Positions 59,325 to 64,000 of a DNA stretch of 64,000 bases are shown here, in pieces. Source of the DNA: a virus. The stretch's first letter is position 1; each line of letters opens with the position of its first letter. Both the position numbers and the translations under genes were made by a program. The stretch is from positions 1 through 64,000 of IMG/VR virus record IMGVR_UViG_3300008267_000265. The stretch is one strand, 5' to 3'. A model generated the notes under the pieces. That model was given only the letters and a program-made list of their open reading frames with translations. It ran no database searches and was not told the DNA's origin.

Positions 59325-60410
59325 TTACCAGTCTAACTTAACTCTGATTAAAGCTTCTTTTGTGAAATCCTTAACTAAAGGTTTAGATAATTTTGCTACT
59401 GCTAGTAGCTCTGTGTTATCATTATACATACCTATAGTTGTAATATATGTCTGTGGACTGAATACCATTGTATCAAACAATACGTTACCTGATCCTGAAG
59501 TGAAGCTTGGGTTTGATGAGTAATTATAGTCTCCGTTTGCCACTCTTACAAATACGTAATCTGATGAAATAGTTTCTTCCGAGTTCAGTTGAAAGTATCC
59601 AGCAGTATTTAACGCATTATATAGTACTGTGTTATTTGTTGAGGTATATGATGCTGATGCGTTGAACGAAACTACTCCGTAATTTCTAGTATCGTTTTGG
59701 AAGGCGATTCCTCCTGATACTGCTGATAATTTAAGAGCACCTACGTTAAGAATAATTGTACCTATGTCAGGTAAGAACAAGCCATATGATCCAGACGCTG
59801 TGTAGCCTGGAGCTATTTGATTAGCTGCGGCTGTTGCTGCAGCGTTTCCGTAGGAACCTGATACTATATTGAAAACTCTACCACAGTCTAAGTAGCTTAC
59901 TACTGTTGTATCTCTACTATCATCACATAGTTGTATCTTTGTTCCGGTTGGACCTGTAAGTTGTAAGTTAAAAGTTCCTGGGAATAGGCTGCCTTTATAT
60001 CTATTTCTTTCGACGTTAAGTGCATAGATCTCAGGAGCTTGTGTAGATGCACCACCAAAATTAAAGCCTTGAGAGCCTGATAACTCAGGTCCGTATATCA
60101 AGGTTTTATACTGCTTATAAGTTGATAAAGACGGTGACACTCCCGGTACTAGTTGATTATATAGGATCGATCCAGACCCGTTAATATTACCGTAAGCAAT
60201 TGCGAATTGTACGGCTGATCCGTTAGTTCCTATTGGTAATTGGTATACGTTTAAGTAGAAGGCTCCGGCTGTAATGGTTGTACTTGGTAGCGGAGGTGCT
60301 ACATTAAAATTACCAGGAGTTAGTACTGTAAGGTTAGTACTCCAGGCAGGAGCTGTTACAGAATCAGAGCTTATTACAAAGTCTGTTGGAGCGAATCTTG
60401 TAAATGACAT
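59325..60410 (-). CDS. tail/baseplate-region structural protein
   Basis: A 361-residue protein. The start M-S-F-T-R-F-A-P-T-D-F-V-I-S-S-D-S-V-T-A-P-A-W-S and the beta-rich remainder suggest a virion protein. The C-terminal 130 residues have a stand-alone relative at 48629 (shared N-Y-S-S-N-P-S and Y-I-T-T-I-G-M-Y-N). No enzyme motif. It lies between the MGYL-type protein and the Thr-rich protein, within 15 bases of each. Confidence 0.55.
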   Translation of the reverse strand: MSFTRFAPTDFVISSDSVTAPAWSTNLTVLTPGNFNVAPPLPSTTITAGAFYLNVYQLPIGTNGSAVQFAIAYGNINGSGSILYNQLVPGVSPSLSTYKQYKTLIYGPELSGSQGFNFGGASTQAPEIYALNVERNRYKGSLFPGTFNLQLTGPTGTKIQLCDDSRDTTVVSYLDCGRVFNIVSGSYGNAAATAAANQIAPGYTASGSYGLFLPDIGTIILNVGALKLSAVSGGIAFQNDTRNYGVVSFNASASYTSTNNTVLYNALNTAGYFQLNSEETISSDYVFVRVANGDYNYSSNPSFTSGSGNVLFDTMVFSPQTYITTIGMYNDNTELLAVAKLSKPLVKDFTKEALIRVKLDW

Positions 60411-60424
60411 ATTATATTATATTA

Positions 60425-61081
60425 TTATGATCTTGTTATTTGAACTGGGATAAATAATCTTGCACCTGAATCGCGGCCGACAATTGTCAAGGTCGTGTAT
60501 AAGGTTGTATTGGAGCCGAATAAAGTATTCACAGTCGTTGCTGTAATGTTAATACTTGTACCAATCACCGTCTTAGATACTTCTGTTCCAACTGTTTGAG
60601 TAGCGGCATTCAAGGTTGTTGCCTGAGCTGTGTTGATACCAACTCCGTTAAATGCTGCAGTTGTTCTCACATCTCCAATTGTTGCAACATATCCTGATTG
60701 CTCGAAGGTCGAAGTTGCACCTAGGTAATTAAGAGTTTGTGGTGTTATTGTAGTTGAGCCACCTTGTGGTAAAATGATTGACGGTCTACCTGCAGTAATT
60801 ACAGGCAACTTAGCTGTTCCTCTCGGTAATGTGATTAGCTTGTACTTCATAATCTCATTTGACTGAGGGAATGCTTGTACAATTGGCATATTCTCAATAG
60901 CTTCTCCGTAGAACGCTGATCCGGATGGATGGTTTGGATTATACAAAGTGTAATCAACTTCGTCATCCGATAGTGAAAATTGTGTAATTTGAAATGAACC
61001 GTTATTCTGTGCTAGTAGTTCTCGACCTTTGTCAGTCAATATAGCATCTACAACAACCGATGTGTTACTTAAATATCCCAT
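60425..61081 (-). CDS. conserved virion protein (MGYL...ILTDKGRELLA type)
   Basis: A 218-residue protein. Its start M-G-Y-L-S-N-T-S-V-V-V-D-A-I-L-T-D-K-G-R-E-L-L-A and the following F-S-L-S-D-D-E-V-D-Y-T-L-Y-N-P are a pattern I know from structural proteins of marine myoviruses. The C-terminus is beta-rich and Thr-heavy. It probably belongs to the baseplate or tail. A promoter motif precedes it. Confidence 0.6.
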   Translation of the reverse strand: MGYLSNTSVVVDAILTDKGRELLAQNNGSFQITQFSLSDDEVDYTLYNPNHPSGSAFYGEAIENMPIVQAFPQSNEIMKYKLITLPRGTAKLPVITAGRPSIILPQGGSTTITPQTLNYLGATSTFEQSGYVATIGDVRTTAAFNGVGINTAQATTLNAATQTVGTEVSKTVIGTSINITATTVNTLFGSNTTLYTTLTIVGRDSGARLFIPVQITRS

Positions 61082-61102
61082 GTTTTAATTGTTTTTCTTC
61101 TT

Positions 61103-61110
61103 ATAAATAT
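61103..61110 (-). promoter_or_regulatory. late-promoter-like motif before the MGYL-type gene
   Basis: The minus strand reads ATATATTTATAAG, 22 bases upstream of the ATG at 61081. Confidence 0.4.
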
Positions 61111-61138
61111 ATGGTTTAGTCAAAAGTTCTATTATTTA

Positions 61139-63940
61139 CTACCCTGGTGTATTTTGATTTTCCAATAATTGTGATTGTATCGCAGATTGCAGTGTATTAA
61201 TTTGAGCTGTTACAGTCGGGTTCGTTTGATCTGGTATTAGGAATCCGTACGATGTTGCTCCTGTTTGTTTGTTAAAAGTCAATACTATGTTTTGTTCGTC
61301 TTTATATTTTCTTAAAATTAGAACTCTTGTGATTAGAGATGGATCATTTACCCAATTTGTTACGACATTAGGTACAACATCTACTACCATTGATCTTGGC
61401 GATGTTGGCGATGTTTGCTGTATTTGTGACGAGAGTACCTCATATGTCTGAGTTGTACCGTTGTCGTCCTGTAATACCATCGTATCACCTGCTATTGGAG
61501 CCATTTGTGAGTTCACATCCCCATACTGCGTGTATAAGCTGCTTGAATAAATCGTTGATCCTGATTCAAAATAAGGAACAAATTCATAATCAGTATACTG
61601 CGATATGGAGTTGTTAAATGTAATAGATGCTTCTGCTGTTGTCGTATTTATGATACTGGTTATAAAACCTGATCCTGCTGATGCAGATGCATACGTTGTG
61701 CCACCTCCTGCTGTTATAGCTGTAAGTAAACTATTCTGGCCTGGTGCTACAGATGCTGTGTATCTGGATGTTGATGGTATAAACCGATACTTAAATTCAA
61801 CGTAATCAGACGGCTCTAATCGTATAGGTGTACTCGTTTGATCGAATGTTAGAGTTTTGAATAATCCTGGGTTTGTAACACCTTGCAGGGTGTCATGAAC
61901 AAAATATGGATTGATTGGTGACGGTTGCTCATTCCATAGTGGTAAATTTCTAGCAAATATTGGATTATTTAAGTCTGAACTTCTTCTTACAATTCCAGGC
62001 TGAACGATAGTTTGAAAGCCGGTGGAAGTTCTAGCTATTAGCGTATAATTTTGTAGCTCTATCCACGATCCTGGAGTTCCCATTGACTGTCCTAACAATG
62101 TCTGAGTAGCGTTCTGTATGTATGGACTTTTCCGATATGTAGTGAAAGGTCCAGCTAGGAAAGTCACTGGGCCAGATGGTGCAGCTACTATAGCGTTTGT
62201 TTGGTTCTGGGTACTACCATACCATAAAAATAATACGGTTGGTACTGGTGGATCTTGCGTAGCAGTTACTATACTACTCGTAGTGTAGTAGTTAGAGCCA
62301 CCGTTCTTTGCTAGTTGCCACTGCAACTGTGCTGTTTGACCAACATTAGTAAACTGTACCGATATTAGAAGCTTTGTTCTAAAACTTTTAATTGCTGCTT
62401 GAGATGCTGTAAATTTTGGAAATGCTGGAGCTGTTTTGCTTCCCGTCTCGTAGCCTGTTCCAGAATCGAATGCTCCAAAGAAATTGTATACTATATTATT
62501 TGGACCTGTTGGTTTGTAAAAAGGTGTTGGAACACCTGATATATAAGAGTTATCTTCCGGGAATGGTGCAGGAATTGGACTGTTAGTTGCTACGAAAGTA
62601 TCTGATTCCCCCTCACCAGCATACTGAAAATATAAATCAGTATCCGTAGATGTATTGTAGTATAGTCTCGGCGTATACGAATACCCACTATTAAAGACTC
62701 TTTTTACACCGTCCGTTGATGATTGGTTGCCATACTTTTGACTATCGAACTGCTTAATTGTTAGCGTTGTTCCTGCTATAAATGTGTTTTGTACATCCTG
62801 CCAATTCTTATTATTTTGATTCAATTCTAACAATCCGCCTGATACATCTGCCAAGTATGCCATCTTAGCATTTACTTTACCTGGTAGGAATGAGCTTGTT
62901 TCTATCTGAGTAAAGAATCCTAACTTATTGGTATAGTGGTTTATTACAGGCTCGTTTCCGTATGATAAGTCGCCGTTAGTGTATACGTTGTATCTCCTGC
63001 CTATCAATGTCGATCCGCTATATCTTGCATTTATCGAGGATTGTAAGTAATAGTTGAAGTCTTGTAGCTGTGCATATTGTGAGTACGGTTGTTGACTCTG
63101 TATAACCGATCCTGTCAAAGCAGTTTCCTCTAGTGACTTTGTTATTAGTCCGTAGTTAACTGGAGTAGCTTGTGATCCATTGTAGTCTAGATCTAAAAAT
63201 CTTTGCGATAGTATTGCTCCCGATACATTCTCAAATAACGGACTCACTGAGTAGGTTGTGAACATTATTTGCGACCTACCTCGAATAGATGATGTTGGTG
63301 GATTACTGTACGTTGATGTTTCTTGTTGATCGAAGGGTTGCTCGACCATTAAGATACTACTACCACTAAGCTCTCCGTTATACTGCTGTACGTTATCAGT
63401 TGATGCTACGTAGACTGTTCCAGGAGCTAGTGCTAGTGGAGCAGATGCTGTGTAATTATATTGTACTGGGATTGCTTGAATATATCCTGTTGATGTTGTT
63501 ATACATCCTCCTCCTGAGCCCGATACGATCACCATTTGATAGTACCCCTCATTGGAGCTCGTTATGTACGTAGGCTCGTGTCTTGGGTACTTATTTCTTT
63601 CAAGTAAATGCGATTTGATTATAATACCGGTTGCTGCGCTTGATCTTGCAGGTACCCAATCTCTTAGCATTTTGAAAAGAGAGTTGTTATAGTATTTAAT
63701 CAATCTAATAAAATCCCAAACATTGTATCTACTTGTGTAATTTGCAGCAAAGTACGCATCTTTTAAGTTCTCTAATGGCGTATAGGAGCTTGAATACTGT
63801 AGTTGCGGATCACCTATCAGCTGCATTATGTTGAAATAACCTGGCTGGGCTGATGATGTTATCATTCCAGATGAGGTTATTGCTGCGTTAATGGAATCGG
63901 CAGGTGAGAAACCTATTTCGAGATCAATAGAGCTCTTCAT
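61139..63940 (-). CDS. large baseplate/tail structural protein
   Basis: A 933-residue protein. Residues about 60-125 contain an aromatic-rich helical region (A-N-Y-T-S-R-Y-N-V-W-D-F-I-R-L-I-K-Y-Y, then W-V-P-A-R-S-S-A-A-T-G-I-I-I-K-S-H) that recurs in large virion proteins of this phage type. The remainder is Ser/Thr/Tyr-rich beta structure. I cannot assign a T4 gene number with certainty; a baseplate wedge or fibre-connector protein is most plausible given the following virion genes. The stop of the preceding gene lies 4 bases before its ATG. Confidence 0.5.
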   Translation of the reverse strand: MKSSIDLEIGFSPADSINAAITSSGMITSSAQPGYFNIMQLIGDPQLQYSSSYTPLENLKDAYFAANYTSRYNVWDFIRLIKYYNNSLFKMLRDWVPARSSAATGIIIKSHLLERNKYPRHEPTYITSSNEGYYQMVIVSGSGGGCITTSTGYIQAIPVQYNYTASAPLALAPGTVYVASTDNVQQYNGELSGSSILMVEQPFDQQETSTYSNPPTSSIRGRSQIMFTTYSVSPLFENVSGAILSQRFLDLDYNGSQATPVNYGLITKSLEETALTGSVIQSQQPYSQYAQLQDFNYYLQSSINARYSGSTLIGRRYNVYTNGDLSYGNEPVINHYTNKLGFFTQIETSSFLPGKVNAKMAYLADVSGGLLELNQNNKNWQDVQNTFIAGTTLTIKQFDSQKYGNQSSTDGVKRVFNSGYSYTPRLYYNTSTDTDLYFQYAGEGESDTFVATNSPIPAPFPEDNSYISGVPTPFYKPTGPNNIVYNFFGAFDSGTGYETGSKTAPAFPKFTASQAAIKSFRTKLLISVQFTNVGQTAQLQWQLAKNGGSNYYTTSSIVTATQDPPVPTVLFLWYGSTQNQTNAIVAAPSGPVTFLAGPFTTYRKSPYIQNATQTLLGQSMGTPGSWIELQNYTLIARTSTGFQTIVQPGIVRRSSDLNNPIFARNLPLWNEQPSPINPYFVHDTLQGVTNPGLFKTLTFDQTSTPIRLEPSDYVEFKYRFIPSTSRYTASVAPGQNSLLTAITAGGGTTYASASAGSGFITSIINTTTAEASITFNNSISQYTDYEFVPYFESGSTIYSSSLYTQYGDVNSQMAPIAGDTMVLQDDNGTTQTYEVLSSQIQQTSPTSPRSMVVDVVPNVVTNWVNDPSLITRVLILRKYKDEQNIVLTFNKQTGATSYGFLIPDQTNPTVTAQINTLQSAIQSQLLENQNTPG

Positions 63941-63944
63941 TAAA

Positions 63945-64000
63945 TTATTCTGATAAAGCTGTATTGTTGTGTTGGTAGTTAGTAGATCCGACTTTATTTG
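63945..64000 (-). CDS. 3' end of a gene that begins outside the window
   Basis: One minus-strand frame is open from the window edge and ends with a TAA at 63945, giving a C-terminus N-T-A-L-S-E. It fits the tight spacing of this operon (4 bases to the next ATG), but 18 codons cannot identify the product. Confidence 0.4.
   Translation of the reverse strand, partial: NKVGSTNYQHNNTALSE

Noticed and set aside
5131-61110. Reading TATAAATA on the plus strand as T4-type late promoters
   Set aside because: All supported genes run on the minus strand and the motif sits just upstream of minus-strand starts, so plus-strand promoters would transcribe only antisense RNA.

Overview
The window is a stretch of a large, AT-rich tailed-phage genome (Caudoviricetes, contractile-tailed, T4-like head and tail architecture). 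Every gene I can support is on the minus strand, so transcription runs from high to low coordinates and all 64 kb are co-directional. T4-type signatures are a gp20-like portal, gp17-like large terminase, gp21-like prohead protease, gp23-like capsid protein, gp13/14/15-like neck and tail-completion proteins, gp18/gp19-like sheath and tube, a T4_baseplate-family protein and a gp53-like LysM protein. Starts are usually preceded by A/T-rich sequence rather than a clear Shine-Dalgarno motif. Together with the tail-fibre and surface-repeat types, this is compatible with a Bacteroidota host, but the host is an inference.

Layout, read in the direction of transcription: (1) 64.0-51.0 kb, tail, baseplate-associated and adhesin proteins, including two fibres with 17-residue repeats, a BspA-type repeat protein and a protein with threonine-only linkers. 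(2) 50.9-49.0 kb, two glycosyltransferase-like genes. (3) 48.6-44.8 kb, a compact DNA-metabolism island: T7-like endonuclease I, primase, YqaJ-type exonuclease, nucleotidyltransferase, and a zincin fused to a ParB-like domain. (4) 44.8-40.1 kb, about a dozen small, tightly packed, mostly unknown genes, several sharing an N-terminal leader. (5) 40.1-27.6 kb, head module: terminase, portal, core-like proteins, protease and a scaffold-capsid fusion. (6) 27.5-21.6 kb, small structural proteins, PhoH-like ATPase, neck and tail completion. (7) 21.5-10.9 kb, tail fibres and three tandem glycine-rich adhesins. (8) 10.8-0 kb, sheath, tube, chaperone, tape measure and baseplate genes.

Three genome-wide patterns stand out. 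Many small or head-adjacent proteins start with a peptide resembling the T4 capsid-targeting sequence, ending in a hydrophobic-x-Glu prohead-protease site. The capsid protein carries an acidic gp22-like scaffold at its N-terminus, followed by a candidate IVE/A cleavage site. A motif reading (C/A)TATTTAT on the minus strand recurs at least 23 times just upstream of genes and is the best candidate for this phage's own late promoter. Several strong hairpin-plus-T-tract terminators divide the structural region.

Reading frames are interrupted at three places: a 9-T run between the two tail-chaperone reading frames (probably programmed frameshifting), the 3' end of a tail fibre gene, and a zinc-ribbon gene. 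I saw no tRNA, rRNA, CRISPR array, integrase, insertion sequence or plus-strand gene.
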